A stretch of DNA of 64,000 nt, from positions 124,001-188,000 of the forward strand of contig NZ_CP026311.1 of NCBI RefSeq assembly GCF_002906575.1, read 5' to 3'. Position numbers and translations under genes: made by a program. Below, one piece after another: positions 1-8,399 of the stretch; position 1 is the first letter of the stretch, and each line of letters opens with the position of its first letter. The notes beneath the pieces were generated by a model. That model made no database searches, was not told the DNA's origin, and saw only the letters and a list, made by a program, of their open reading frames with translations. The DNA comes from Salinigranum rubrum (GTDB taxonomy: Archaea > Halobacteriota > Halobacteria > Halobacteriales > Haloferacaceae).

Positions 1-701
1 CGTTCGTGGAGGACCTCCATCGCCGAATCGGTGGTTGATTCCGCGCCTCCGCGTTGCGTGAGCCAGTAGACGGCTCCGCCGGCGATGCCGAGGAAGCCGA
101 GTAGCCCGCCGAATACGCCCAACAGCGAGCCACCACCGCCTATGCCGGTGCCACCCATCCCACCATCTCTTCGTCTACCCATTCCGCCGCCCATCCCGCC
201 AGAGCCCATCATCCCGTCGTCGGAGCGGGGGCCGTCACCACTCGATGAGTCCCCGTACGGAACGGCGCCTCGTTCGACGATGGTGTCGCTCGATGGGACG
301 TCACCGTCCGGGATGGGCCGCTCCTCGGCGGGGCCACCGGGCTGGCCGACGACGACCCGACCAACCATCCCGATGGTCTTGTGGGGGATACAGTAGTAGT
401 CGTAGGTACCGGGCGTTTCGAACGTGTGTTCGAAGCTGCCGCTGGAGATCGTCCCGCTGTCGAACGGGGTTCCATCGGTTGGAATCCGATCCTCGTAGGC
501 CGTCGCCGAGTGCGCACCAGCGGCGATTTCGAACCGGACGGTCGTCCCTGGCTCTACGTGCAACCCAATGGGGTCGAAATAGTTGTTGCCCATCTCCACG
601 ACGGGCGTCTGCTGTGCGGTTGCCGTTCCTGTGAGCCCCCCGCTTGCGACGGCACCGGTGCCGAGCAGCGTGAGGAACTCTCGTCGATTGGATTCAGTCA
701 T
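1..701 (-). CDS. Halocyanin-like blue-copper protein with SHOCT tail (partial)
   Basis: The gene starts at ATG 701 and runs off the left edge, with 233 codons visible. A TAT-like N-terminus (NRREFLTLLG) leads into a cupredoxin domain. The copper ligands are the His of AGAHSATAY and the C, H and M of YYCIPHKTIGM. A Gly/Met-rich linker, one membrane segment (LLGVFGGLLGFLGIAGGAVY) and the beginning of a SHOCT motif (AMEVLHER) follow. It is probably a membrane-held, externally facing Cu electron carrier or copper-binding protein. Blue-copper domains joined to SHOCT tails are less usual than free halocyanins. The methyltransferase gene next to it ends 12 bp upstream, so the two may be co-transcribed with the DUF302 operon. 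The C-terminus is not visible. Confidence 0.85.
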   Translation of the reverse strand, partial: MTESNRREFLTLLGTGAVASGGLTGTATAQQTPVVEMGNNYFDPIGLHVEPGTTVRFEIAAGAHSATAYEDRIPTDGTPFDSGTISSGSFEHTFETPGTYDYYCIPHKTIGMVGRVVVGQPGGPAEERPIPDGDVPSSDTIVERGAVPYGDSSSGDGPRSDDGMMGSGGMGGGMGRRRDGGMGGTGIGGGGSLLGVFGGLLGFLGIAGGAVYWLTQRGGAESTTDSAMEVLHE

Positions 702-713
702 AGGTTTGCTGGG

Positions 714-1424
714 TTATCCCGGGATCGATACCAGCGGAAGGCTGTCGAACACGCGGTGCCACGGTTTCCGAGACGTTTCCTGAGAGACGAGTGTTCCACG
801 GACGAACGGGGCCACCAGCGGGATCCCGATCTCCAGTGTATCGAACTCCGTCATCTCGAAGCGGTCGTGGTTCCGGAACATCGTTACTGTATCACGATTG
901 AGGTTGCATCCCGCCGCGCCTCGACGCCAGATGGGGTTCACGATATCCTGAAGACGCGCGAGCAAGCCATCGGCGTGGACGTGTTCGAAGAACCGGAACT
1001 CGCCGCCTGGTTTGAGAACACGGGCAACCTCGTCGAGTGCGGTCTCGACATCCGGGATCGTACAGAACACGAGTGACGTGACGACGACGTCGAACGAGTC
1101 GTCGGCATACGATAACGACCCCGCGCCGTCGGAGCGAACCTCGATATCGAGACCGAGGTTCGTCGCTCGTTCGACCGCACGGCGACGCATATGTGCATCG
1201 GGCTCGATTGCGTGGAGGTCTATCGACGGGTTATGGGCGAGCGAGGCCTCGAAATATGGGAACATCGCCCCGGTTCCAGCGCCAAGGTCGAGGACGGCGC
1301 CGTGGAGATCCGCGGCGAGATACTCGCGGTGGTCTTCCAACAGCACTCGCTCGGCGTGAGCCATCACCGGATCGTAGACGGCCGCGAAAAACGGGTGCGA
1401 TGGGTTGGGTTTGGTGGTCGTCAT
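714..1424 (-). CDS. Class I SAM-dependent methyltransferase
   Basis: This 236-residue protein has the Rossmann methyltransferase motif I (VLDLGAGTGAMFPYF), an acidic motif II region (HAIEPDAHM) and the post-motif FDVVVTSLVFCTIPD typical of Methyltransf_11/UbiE-like enzymes. The substrate cannot be read from the sequence. I start at ATG 1424 (MTTTKPNPSHPFF) because relatives start a few residues before HPFF. ATG 1445 is the alternative, and longer starts would run into the SHOCT gene. It follows the SHOCT gene by 43 bp and is probably the third gene of the DUF302-SHOCT operon, which has a predicted copper-regulon operator. Confidence 0.85.
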   Translation of the reverse strand: MTTTKPNPSHPFFAAVYDPVMAHAERVLLEDHREYLAADLHGAVLDLGAGTGAMFPYFEASLAHNPSIDLHAIEPDAHMRRRAVERATNLGLDIEVRSDGAGSLSYADDSFDVVVTSLVFCTIPDVETALDEVARVLKPGGEFRFFEHVHADGLLARLQDIVNPIWRRGAAGCNLNRDTVTMFRNHDRFEMTEFDTLEIGIPLVAPFVRGTLVSQETSRKPWHRVFDSLPLVSIPG

Positions 1425-1467
1425 CGTCGGCTTGTTTGGACTCATCGAAGGTGGTCTTGGTCGTTGG

Positions 1468-1779
1468 TTATCGCTCTTCCAGTCGCTGTCTTCGCTCTTC
1501 GAACTCCTCGTCGGAGAGTTCACCCCGTGCGTAGCGCTCGCGGAGGGTTGCGAGCGCGGAGTTCGGCGACTCCGACTTCTCGCGATTTCTCGCTGCGTAG
1601 TAGAGGACGCCCACGACAGCGATCAGGAGCAACGGCCAGAGGAACATTCCTCCGCCGAACATCCCGAAGCCGCCATACCCCATCATCCCGCCACCCATCG
1701 CGAGGAGCGGGAGGACGACGAGCGCACCGATGACCAGGAGGATGATCGTCATCGTACTGGTCCCGTTGTTCGTGGTCAT
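1468..1779 (-). CDS. SHOCT-domain membrane protein
   Basis: This 103-residue protein has a first membrane helix (about residues 10-28), a Gly/Met-rich stretch (GGGMMGYGGFGMFGGGM), a second helix (about 46-63) and a C-terminal SHOCT motif (LATLRERYARGELSDEEFEE). The SHOCT motif is a short oligomerisation-type module. The Met/Gly segment lies between the helices and would face outside or sit in the membrane; such Met clusters can bind Cu(I), but that is inference. It overlaps the DUF302 gene by 4 bp (ATGA), so translation is coupled. The same DUF302-SHOCT pair recurs at 13022-13797. Confidence 0.85.
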   Translation of the reverse strand: MTTNNGTSTMTIILLVIGALVVLPLLAMGGGMMGYGGFGMFGGGMFLWPLLLIAVVGVLYYAARNREKSESPNSALATLRERYARGELSDEEFEERRQRLEER

Positions 1780-2195
1780 TCGCTCTCACCTCCGGTAGCG
1801 AACTGCTCGTTCACCGTTCCGAGCACCCGCTCGAAGCGGTCGTGGACATCCGCCCCGATGTCGTCGAGCTCCGGGTTCTCCGTGATGCCAACGAGCTGTT
1901 GTGGATCGACGGCGCTCACCACGATGTCTCCGTCGTCCGCCTCGTAGACGACGACGTTACACGGAAGCAGCGCGCCGAGGTCGGGTTCTGCAGTGAGGCC
2001 CTCGTGGGCGAGTGGTGGGTTGCAGGCACCGAGAATCCGATACCGGTCGGTTTCGACATCGAGCTTCTCTTTCAGCGTCGTCTGTACGTCGATGTCACAG
2101 AGGAGGCCGAACCCTTCGTCCTGTAGCGCAGTCGTGACTGCGGCGACGACGTCGTCGAACGGTGCATCGATTCTGGTGGTGATAGTGTACGTCAT
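1776..2195 (-). CDS. DUF302 domain protein
   Basis: This 139-residue cytoplasmic protein belongs to the DUF302 family. Features seen are the N-terminal strand/helix (IDAPFDDVVAAVTTAL), EGFGLLCDIDVQTTLKEKL, the ACNPPLAHEGL motif and LLPCNVVVYE. The conserved cysteines (C of LLCDID, GACNP and LLPCN) suggest metal or redox sensitivity, but the family function is unknown. It is the first gene of an operon (DUF302, SHOCT, methyltransferase) with a palindromic operator about 120 bp upstream of its ATG. A paralogue with the same motifs is at 13396-13797. Confidence 0.9.
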   Translation of the reverse strand: MTYTITTRIDAPFDDVVAAVTTALQDEGFGLLCDIDVQTTLKEKLDVETDRYRILGACNPPLAHEGLTAEPDLGALLPCNVVVYEADDGDIVVSAVDPQQLVGITENPELDDIGADVHDRFERVLGTVNEQFATGGESE

Positions 2196-2300
2196 GCTGT
2201 TGTGTGGTGTGTTGGTGTTCGTTTTCAGGTCAGACTGTGAGGCCGCGTGCTCTTGAGTTGCCGTGTATTTTCTTCACAATACTCTCTACTCCTCCGAGTG

Positions 2301-2338
2301 TCATAACCGGCCGAGTCGATTTGCTGAGTCAGCAAATC
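2301..2338 (-). promoter_or_regulatory. Promoter with copper-regulon palindrome, copy 1
   Basis: A perfect inverted repeat GATTTGCTG-N3-CAGCAAATC lies at 2318-2338. On the minus strand a TATA-like GGTTATGA (2308-2301) follows 9 bp later, pointing at the DUF302 operon (ATG 2195). The same repeat, with the same spacing to TATA, occurs at 14824 and 20315. That the site controls transcription is inferred from recurrence and geometry. Confidence 0.75.
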
Positions 2339-2407
2339 TCCCGCAGTTACATTGGATACCACGGACCGAGTCCAGTACCGTAGAATAGGGGAAAACTGGG
2401 CTGGCAC

Positions 2408-2767
2408 TCACTGAGACAGTGACGCTCGCCGGGACTCGAACTCCTCGTCGGAGAGTTCCCCTCGGGCATAGCGCTCGCGGAGCTCCGCGAGGGCCGTGTC
2501 TCCTCGGTCGGTCCCGTTTCCGCGTCCGACGCCGTAGACGAGCGCCAGGACGAGGCCGATCAGGAGCAGCGACCAGAGGAGCATCCCTCCGCCGAGCATC
2601 CCGAAGCCGCCGAGGCCGCCTATACCGCTCCAACCGCTGCCCATCATCCCGCCGCCGTAGCCGCCACCGTGTGCAGCGGCCGTCCCGCTCGCACCGACGA
2701 GTAGCGGGACAGCGACGACTGCAATCTTCAGTCCGTTCCGCCGCAGGGTTCCGAGTTGTGAAGTCAT
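2408..2767 (-). CDS. SHOCT-domain membrane protein with signal sequence
   Basis: This 119-residue protein has an N-terminal signal/anchor (LKIAVVAVPLLVGASGTAAA), a His/Gly/Met-rich segment (HGGGYGGGMMGSG and GMLGGGMLL), a second helix (LWSLLLIGLVLALVYGVG) and a SHOCT tail (LAELRERYARGELSDEEFE) nearly identical to that of the SHOCT gene at 1468. It is a single gene, not in the DUF302 operon: the intervening 212 bp hold that operon's promoter. The role is unknown; the context suggests envelope metal handling. Confidence 0.85.
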   Translation of the reverse strand: MTSQLGTLRRNGLKIAVVAVPLLVGASGTAAAHGGGYGGGMMGSGWSGIGGLGGFGMLGGGMLLWSLLLIGLVLALVYGVGRGNGTDRGDTALAELRERYARGELSDEEFESRRASLSQ

Positions 2768-2807
2768 GATTTCGTGGTTCGCTGATACCGTGTGTGTTCG
2801 TCCGATA

Positions 2808-3140
2808 CTATACCCGACACGAGAGGAGGGTCGGGTCAGCAGTGACCGTAGCTGCCCATTCCCCGTAGCCGTTCATGTCGCTGTTATCGGCCATGTCCTG
2901 GCCCATCTCCTCGACGGTCACGCCCATGTGCGACTCCATCCACTCGGTCGCACCGGGACCCATGTGTTCGGTCATCTGCGCGTCCATCCAGGTGGCCCAC
3001 TCCGCTGCGGTGCCGTTGTACGGGGGCGCGTCGTCGGCAGTCGATCCCTCGCCGTGTGCGCTGACCACGGGCGCGGCGAACGCGAGTCCGATGATCGCAA
3101 GCGCCACGAGCAGCCAGCGTCCGAGTTTGAAGGTAGTCAT
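2808..3140 (-). CDS. Small secreted Met/His-containing protein, probably frameshifted at its end
   Basis: The frame as read gives 110 residues: a signal peptide (WLLVALAIIGLAFAAPVVSA, cleavage likely near SAHG) and a mature part rich in Met, Trp and His (WATWMDAQMTEHMGPGATEW, MESHMG). The tail reads into EWAATVTADPTLLSCRV, which looks like non-native sequence. Adding one base in the CCCC run at 2861-2864 gives the ending GYGGMGSYGHC and a stop at 2836-2838, which matches the Gly/Tyr/His style of the protein and leaves 101 residues. I therefore suspect a missing base. It is probably an exported small metal-binding protein, function unknown. A TATA-like CCTATACA sits near 3217-3224 on the minus strand. 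Confidence 0.65.
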   Translation of the reverse strand: MTTFKLGRWLLVALAIIGLAFAAPVVSAHGEGSTADDAPPYNGTAAEWATWMDAQMTEHMGPGATEWMESHMGVTVEEMGQDMADNSDMNGYGEWAATVTADPTLLSCRV

Positions 3141-3469
3141 TGTCGTTCTCCTCGGTTACTCGTAGGACTGCCCGGGAGTTATCGACGTGGGTGTGAACCC
3201 GCACGGGAGAACGTTCGAGAACGTGTATAGGGCGTTCTAATCGTTTATCGCGGACAAACTCGTTCATCAGCGGCGAATTCAGGCATCTCAGTCGGTGGGT
3301 TCGGACAGCCGGCCGAGGTTCGGATACCAAACACGCAACCGTGGCTGAATTGTGCTCGCTAGCCACAACTCCATTAAACGAATCCCGCATAGTATTACAC
3401 ACCGAGACGCCAGCACCAGTACCGGCCTCGTGCGCCGCGCATCATACTTCGTATTCTCGAGATACACCG

Positions 3470-4210
3470 ATGCCACTGGATCAACTCGTCACGCAGATCG
3501 AACGGGCGTTCGACCCGGCACGTGAGCTCTTGGTACCGATCCTGTCGGACCCGATGGTCGTCGCCGTGTGGGTGCTCCTCGTCGGCGCGTCCGTCGGAAC
3601 CCTCCTGTGGGATATTCGGAACCGTAACCAGGCGCTGCCGTCGATGATGAAGGGCGTCTGGACGCTCGTCGCCCTCTACTCGGGACCGCTCGGCCTCGGC
3701 CTCTACTGGTACGCGGGGCGAACCCAGATCAGCACCGACTCACTCTGGCGGCGCGGCGTCCGCTCCACCGCCCACTGCTACTCGGGCTGTGGGGCCGGCG
3801 AAGTCGTCGGCATCACGCTCGCGCAGGGGATTCTCGCGCTGACGGTCGGCTGGGTTGCTGCCATCACCTTCGGGTTCGCGTACCTATTCGGCTACGCGCT
3901 GACGGTCGGCCCGCTGATGCAGGAGGGCGTCGCGTTCTGGGAGTCAATGAAAGACGCTCTCTACAGCGAGACGCCCTCGATTACGATCATGGAGGTCATC
4001 GCCATCGGTGCTGATCTCCTGCTCGCCTCGGAGGCCCACATGGGTGATCTCCTGTTCTGGATGGCACTGGCGTTCTCGCTGTCGTTGGGCTTCCTCGCCG
4101 CCTTCCCCGTGAACGTCGCGCTCGTCAACTTCGGGGTCAAGGAGGGGATGAAGAACCCGGCCGAGATGAGGAGCGATCAAACCGAGGGACAGGCACAAGC
4201 GGCCGACTGA
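3470..4210 (+). CDS. DUF4396 membrane protein
   Basis: This 246-residue polytopic protein has about six membrane helices and the family signature STAHCYSGCGAGEVVGI. A KGVW motif follows the first helix (WVLLVGASVGTLLW). DUF4396 proteins are often found with metal and copper resistance genes and the Cys/His signature may bind metal, but no reaction is known. I start at ATG 3470 (MPLDQLVTQ) rather than at 3341, because the upstream 43 codons do not look like protein. A TATA-like stretch near 3441-3450 would give a nearly leaderless mRNA. Confidence 0.8.
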   Translation: MPLDQLVTQIERAFDPARELLVPILSDPMVVAVWVLLVGASVGTLLWDIRNRNQALPSMMKGVWTLVALYSGPLGLGLYWYAGRTQISTDSLWRRGVRSTAHCYSGCGAGEVVGITLAQGILALTVGWVAAITFGFAYLFGYALTVGPLMQEGVAFWESMKDALYSETPSITIMEVIAIGADLLLASEAHMGDLLFWMALAFSLSLGFLAAFPVNVALVNFGVKEGMKNPAEMRSDQTEGQAQAAD

Positions 4211-4340
4211 CGCCGCTCCGATTGCCGGTCGTCGCGGTGAGGAACGAACATCCGCCGGAACACAATAGAGGGCGCGGACCTCTCTCGTAATCGTTAGAGG
4301 AAAGCCTCGGTAGCCACGTCTGTTAAATAAGTACTCCTCG

Positions 4341-5345
4341 ATGACTCCTGCATATCTCGTCACTGGTCTCGTCTTGCTCGTCCTCGTTGTCGTCGATTTT
4401 CTCTGGACGACTCTCTGGGTCGAGGGGGGCGCAGGACCACTCACGAGTCGAATGATGACCGGAGTGTGGGGCGGGCTTCGCCGGCTCGGCGTCCGACGCT
4501 CGTGGACTCGGACACTCGCAGGCCCGGTAATCGTTCTAGTCGGGCTGGTGATGTGGATCTCGTTACTCTGGGTCGGCTGGACGCTCGTCTTCGCCGGTGG
4601 CGAGCACGCGCTAATAGATACCATCGACGGCGATCCGGTTTCGTGGGTCGAGCGTTTCTACTTCGTCGGGTATTCGCTCTTCACGCTAGGGAACGGCGAG
4701 TTCATCCCGAGAGATGGTGTTTGGCAGATCGCGACCGCGTTCACCACCGCGAGTGGAATGCTGTTGGTCACCCTGAGCATCAGCTACGTCCTCGCGGTCC
4801 TCGACGCAGTAACACAGAAACGGTCGTTCGCGACGGGCGTGAGCGGGCTCGGGCTCCGGGGCGAAACCGCCGTCGTGGAGAGTTGGGACGGCGACTCGTT
4901 CGAGGGCGTCGAACTCCCGCTCAACACGTTCACCGCCGAACTGAACGAACTCACGACGAACCACAAGGCGTACCCGGTGCTTCACTACTTCTACACCGAA
5001 CAACGGGAAGCCGCTGCCGTCGCCAGTATCGCGACCCTCGACGACGCGTTGACGCTCTGGCAATTCGGCGTTCCGGCGGAACATCAACCCAGTCGAGTGG
5101 TGCTCGTGAACGCTCGCGCTGCTGTCGGGAGCTATCTCGACACCCTCGGCGAATCGTTTGTGACCGAATCGGAGACGGTTCCCCCAGCCCCCGACCTCTC
5201 CGTCCTTCGTGAATCGGGTGTTCCGACGGTTTCTGACGAAGCGTACCGTGACTCGATGGACGAACTGAACCCACGGCGGCGAGCGTTACTCGGTGTCGTG
5301 GAAGCCGATGCGCGTCAGTGGCCGGGACCCCAAGAAAAGGAATGA
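4341..5345 (+). CDS. Ion-channel-like membrane protein (Ion_trans_2 fold)
   Basis: This 334-residue protein has an N-terminal helix (YLVTGLVLLVLVVVDFLW), a second (VIVLVGLVMWISLLWVGW), then a re-entrant pore and inner helix (YSLFTLGNGEFIPRDGVWQ, then FTTASGMLLVTLSISYVLAV). The layout is that of two-helix potassium channels. The filter reads TLGNGE instead of TVGYGD, so K+ selectivity is doubtful. The C-terminal 170 residues are soluble with no motif I recognise. Assignment to the channel superfamily rests on topology and filter position. Confidence 0.75.
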   Translation: MTPAYLVTGLVLLVLVVVDFLWTTLWVEGGAGPLTSRMMTGVWGGLRRLGVRRSWTRTLAGPVIVLVGLVMWISLLWVGWTLVFAGGEHALIDTIDGDPVSWVERFYFVGYSLFTLGNGEFIPRDGVWQIATAFTTASGMLLVTLSISYVLAVLDAVTQKRSFATGVSGLGLRGETAVVESWDGDSFEGVELPLNTFTAELNELTTNHKAYPVLHYFYTEQREAAAVASIATLDDALTLWQFGVPAEHQPSRVVLVNARAAVGSYLDTLGESFVTESETVPPAPDLSVLRESGVPTVSDEAYRDSMDELNPRRRALLGVVEADARQWPGPQEKE

Positions 5346-5399
5346 GAGGTCATCTGCCGCCCTCGAAGGGAATACAGTCCAGAACCGCGGATGCCACGC

Positions 5400-5987
5400 T
5401 CACCGCTCAGCCAGCTCGTCGCTCGGGTAGATGCGATAGGTTCGACCCTGCCGTTCGCGGTAGAGCAGCCCTCGCTTCTCGAGTGCGGTCACGGTCTGGC
5501 TGACCTTGCTCTTCGAGAACTCGGATCTGTCTCTCAGTTCGATCTGCGTGAGACCGGGCGAAGTGAGCACGGGTTCGAGAACGCGACGCTCGTCTTCGGG
5601 CAAGAGATCCAATACACGAGACCGTGGGTTGGCTTCGGGGTCGATGGAGTCTTCGTCGGCGGAGTCGACCGTCGGTTCCTCCTGAGGCTCCACAGTAGCA
5701 GTGTCCGACGGCTCGGATGAAGGCGCTCCAGTGGATTCTGACTCGGGGAGACTGTCACGGACAGTGAGATACAGTCCCCCAACGACAGAAGCGACGAGAA
5801 CGGTGCCGAGAACGTACCAGAGCGGGTTCGTCCCGTGGACAGACCCCATCGATGTCCCCATCATCGAGCCCATCATCTCGTCGAGTGCCCGCTGCTGTTG
5901 GTACGCCTGCCAGCTGAGTGCCCCGCCGACGAGCACGATGGCCGCAACGAGGATACCGACCACGCGGTCTGCTCGTCGACGGTTCAT
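5400..5987 (-). CDS. Membrane-anchored winged-helix protein with Met-rich outer loop
   Basis: This 195-residue protein has a basic start (MNRRRADR), a helix at about 9-27, a short loop containing EMMGSMMGTSMGSVHG (about 37-52), a second helix at about 57-76, an acidic Ser/Glu linker (80-125), and a C-terminal MarR-like winged helix (EDERRVLEPVL, LTQIELRDRSEFSKSKVSQT, LEKRGLLYRERQGR). The basic N-terminus puts the Met-rich loop outside and the DNA-binding domain inside. It could be a one-component regulator sensing external copper. The winged helix resembles the haloarchaeal DUF7343 family as I recall it. It lies 131 bp downstream of the YHS permease on the same strand. Confidence 0.8.
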   Translation of the reverse strand: MNRRRADRVVGILVAAIVLVGGALSWQAYQQQRALDEMMGSMMGTSMGSVHGTNPLWYVLGTVLVASVVGGLYLTVRDSLPESESTGAPSSEPSDTATVEPQEEPTVDSADEDSIDPEANPRSRVLDLLPEDERRVLEPVLTSPGLTQIELRDRSEFSKSKVSQTVTALEKRGLLYRERQGRTYRIYPSDELAER

Positions 5988-6118
5988 CCCACCCACCTCG
6001 GTATCAGGCGGCTCGTCATCATATCTATACCTCGGCTCGCACGGTCTGTAGCAGTTTTGATTCGACTGTGCAAACCCGGGTCGGAATAGCACGAGGACCG
6101 TCCCACGAGACAGTACAG

Positions 6119-7519
6119 CTAGTGATCGTGGCTCTGTGAGGATGCTGGGCCAGCGATTCGTGGCTGTTCCCCTGCGAACTTCTCGGGGCGGTCTTCGAAC
6201 GACCGCTTGCAGCGTTTCGAGCAGAAGTAGTACGTCTCGCCGTCGTGCGTGAGGCTGGGGCCGCTGTCGTCGGTTCGCATCCCACAGACCGGATCGCGGT
6301 ATTCCCCGGGGGCGCCCAGTCCCCGACGATAGACGTAGAGCAAGAACCCCGACAGGGCGAACGCGATGAGATTGAGGTAGAACGTGTAGTTGAGTTCGAA
6401 GTACGTCTGCTCGGATGCCGTCTGGCCACCCGCGAGGTTCGGGACGATATCGAGCGCGTCGAACAGCACCTCCATCAGGAAGCCGGAGAAGGCCATCGTG
6501 ACGAAGAAGACGCCGAGGATGTAGGCCATAACCTTCCAGCCGTAGTACTTCCGATAGACGTTCAGCACGGGAATCGTGATGAGGTCGGCATAGACGAATG
6601 CAATGACACCGGCGAAGCTGACGCCACCGCCCCAGAGCGCGACCGCGAACGGGACGTTGCCCATGCTCCCGACGAAACTGAGTACGGCGATTGCCACGCC
6701 CATGACCGCGTTCTCGGCGCTCACGAGCAGGCCGTCGCCCTGAATGAACAGCGTGTTCCAGACCCACTGCGGGACGAACACGATGACGAATCCGGAGATG
6801 AGAAAGCCCGCGACGATGTCCGTCCAGATCATCGACCACTCCTTGCGGTACTGGTTTCCGACCTTGTACCAGCCGCCCCACGAGAGGAGTTCGTCGCGCC
6901 AGCCGCCACGACTCGATATCTCCTGCTGATACGTCTCCAGACACCCTTCCGAGCAGAACTTCAGCGTCTCGCCACCGTCAGTCACGACCGAGTACTCGTC
7001 TTTCCCCTCCATCCCACAGGTCGGGTCCTCGGTGACGCCCTGGTCGTAGTCACGCTGACTGAGTTCCTCGCGAACGTTCTCGAAGAGGTTCTCCGGGAGC
7101 GTCAGATGGACGATGAGCGCCATCACGGCGATGAGAATGACACCACCGAGAAGTTCGGCAACGAGGAACTCCCAGCCCAGCAGGATGAGGATCATCAGGC
7201 CGAGTTCGACGATGAGGTTCGTCGAGGCGAACATGAACGCGAGGAAGTTCACCGCGTGCGCGCCCTTCTTGAACAGTCCCTTGCCGATGGCGACGGCGCC
7301 GAAGCTACAACCACTGCTCGCCGCTCCGAACACCGTCGCCTTCGTGAGCCCCTGCAGGTCACCATCACCGAGAACCTCCGCCATCCGTTCTTTCGAGACG
7401 TAGACTTGCACGAGACTCGTGATGACGAGTCCCATGATGATCGCCCACGCGGCAGTCCAGAGAAAGCCGATCCCGATCCGCAACGATTCGAGAATGCCGT
7501 CGACGAGCGTGGCCTGCAT
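6119..7519 (-). CDS. Permease with two YHS metal-binding domains
   Basis: This 466-residue protein belongs to the YraQ/ArsP-like permease family (DUF318), with two four-helix halves. FGAASSGCSFGAVAIGKGLF is the signature of the first half and VGSMGNVPFAVALWGGGVSF of the second. A YHS domain (DPTCGMEGKDEYS to FCSEGCLETY) sits between the halves in the cytoplasmic loop. Another (YRDPVCGMRTDDS to FCSKRCKRSFEDRPEKFAG) follows the last helix. Each has the CxxxxxxC-type Cys set of YHS metal sites. It probably exports or imports a thiophilic metal or metalloid. ATG 7519 (MQATLVDG) is preferred over 7690 because membrane topology starts directly after it. Confidence 0.88.
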   Translation of the reverse strand: MQATLVDGILESLRIGIGFLWTAAWAIIMGLVITSLVQVYVSKERMAEVLGDGDLQGLTKATVFGAASSGCSFGAVAIGKGLFKKGAHAVNFLAFMFASTNLIVELGLMILILLGWEFLVAELLGGVILIAVMALIVHLTLPENLFENVREELSQRDYDQGVTEDPTCGMEGKDEYSVVTDGGETLKFCSEGCLETYQQEISSRGGWRDELLSWGGWYKVGNQYRKEWSMIWTDIVAGFLISGFVIVFVPQWVWNTLFIQGDGLLVSAENAVMGVAIAVLSFVGSMGNVPFAVALWGGGVSFAGVIAFVYADLITIPVLNVYRKYYGWKVMAYILGVFFVTMAFSGFLMEVLFDALDIVPNLAGGQTASEQTYFELNYTFYLNLIAFALSGFLLYVYRRGLGAPGEYRDPVCGMRTDDSGPSLTHDGETYYFCSKRCKRSFEDRPEKFAGEQPRIAGPASSQSHDH

Positions 7520-7758
7520 ACGTAAACCATCACAGGCATCGACTTTTGCGGTTTCTCTTAGGAATCTGAAGTCCGAGGCGTGTTCTATTGAGGTCCCGAA
7601 ACAGGACACGCGTGGGGAACAAAGGATAGTTTGTCGAAAGACATACACGACACCGCTCCACCTTCGATTCACAGAAACCGCCCGACGCATTCCTACGATT
7701 CGAGCCAGATACTGCGATAAGACGAGACGCCCTACTCTCTAACACGGAGGCAAGCCCT

Positions 7759-8274
7759 ATGTACGTCACCGATAACGCGGAAATCGTCATCGACGCATCG
7801 CCCGAGGAGATCTGGGAGTACGTGACCGACCCCGACAACTGGACGGCGTCGAATCCCGAAGAGCACTACGGACTCGAGTACAACACGCCCGACAACCGCC
7901 CGCGTGAAGGGGCGACGTTCCAGCAACGAGAAGAAGTCGCCGGGATGTACGCCGATCTGCACGGTCGGTTCCAGTACATCGAGTATCCGACCGTGGCGGT
8001 CTGGACGGGGACGGCGTACTATCCGATGCTCCGCGGGCTGGTCACCGTTCGAATCCCCGAGGGCGGCACGATTCGTCTCGATAAGACCGACGACGGCACC
8101 CGGATGTCACATGCGGTCTGGATGGATTTCCCGAACTCCCGGCGCGGGCGTCTCCTGAAGTGGTTGTTCACGACCGCTCTCGACGGAAAGGCGAAACTCT
8201 ACGATCACACGAACAAGGAGCTCGTCTTCTTCAAAGAGCGGCTGGAATCCGCAACTCCGATCCGGACCGCGTAG
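7759..8274 (+). CDS. SRPBCC (START/Bet v1-like) protein
   Basis: This 171-residue protein has the SRPBCC polyketide-cyclase-like pattern: NAEIVIDASPEEIWEYVTDPDNW at the start, a curved-sheet middle and a C-terminal long helix (LKWLFTTALDGKAKLYDHTN). It binds an unknown hydrophobic ligand. It is preceded by one of the few clear Shine-Dalgarno sites in the window (GGAGG at 7746-7750, 8 bp before ATG). It is monocistronic between a convergent regulator and a divergent permease. Confidence 0.8.
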   Translation: MYVTDNAEIVIDASPEEIWEYVTDPDNWTASNPEEHYGLEYNTPDNRPREGATFQQREEVAGMYADLHGRFQYIEYPTVAVWTGTAYYPMLRGLVTVRIPEGGTIRLDKTDDGTRMSHAVWMDFPNSRRGRLLKWLFTTALDGKAKLYDHTNKELVFFKERLESATPIRTA

Positions 8275-8399
8275 GTTGCGGACCACAGTATCTCTCGGCT
8301 ATCGGTAGATGTGTTGATGGTCGTGCGTACGACGCCGGTCGGAACATCCTTCGGACGTGCCGTCCGGTTCCCGACACGCGTACGGAGTCGACACTGCCC

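Noticed and set aside
5988-6944. The winged-helix frame runs further upstream to 6944 without stop, giving 514 codons.
   Set aside because: This part is the complementary shadow of the YHS permease. The true start MNRRRADR at 5987 is followed by membrane helices as expected.
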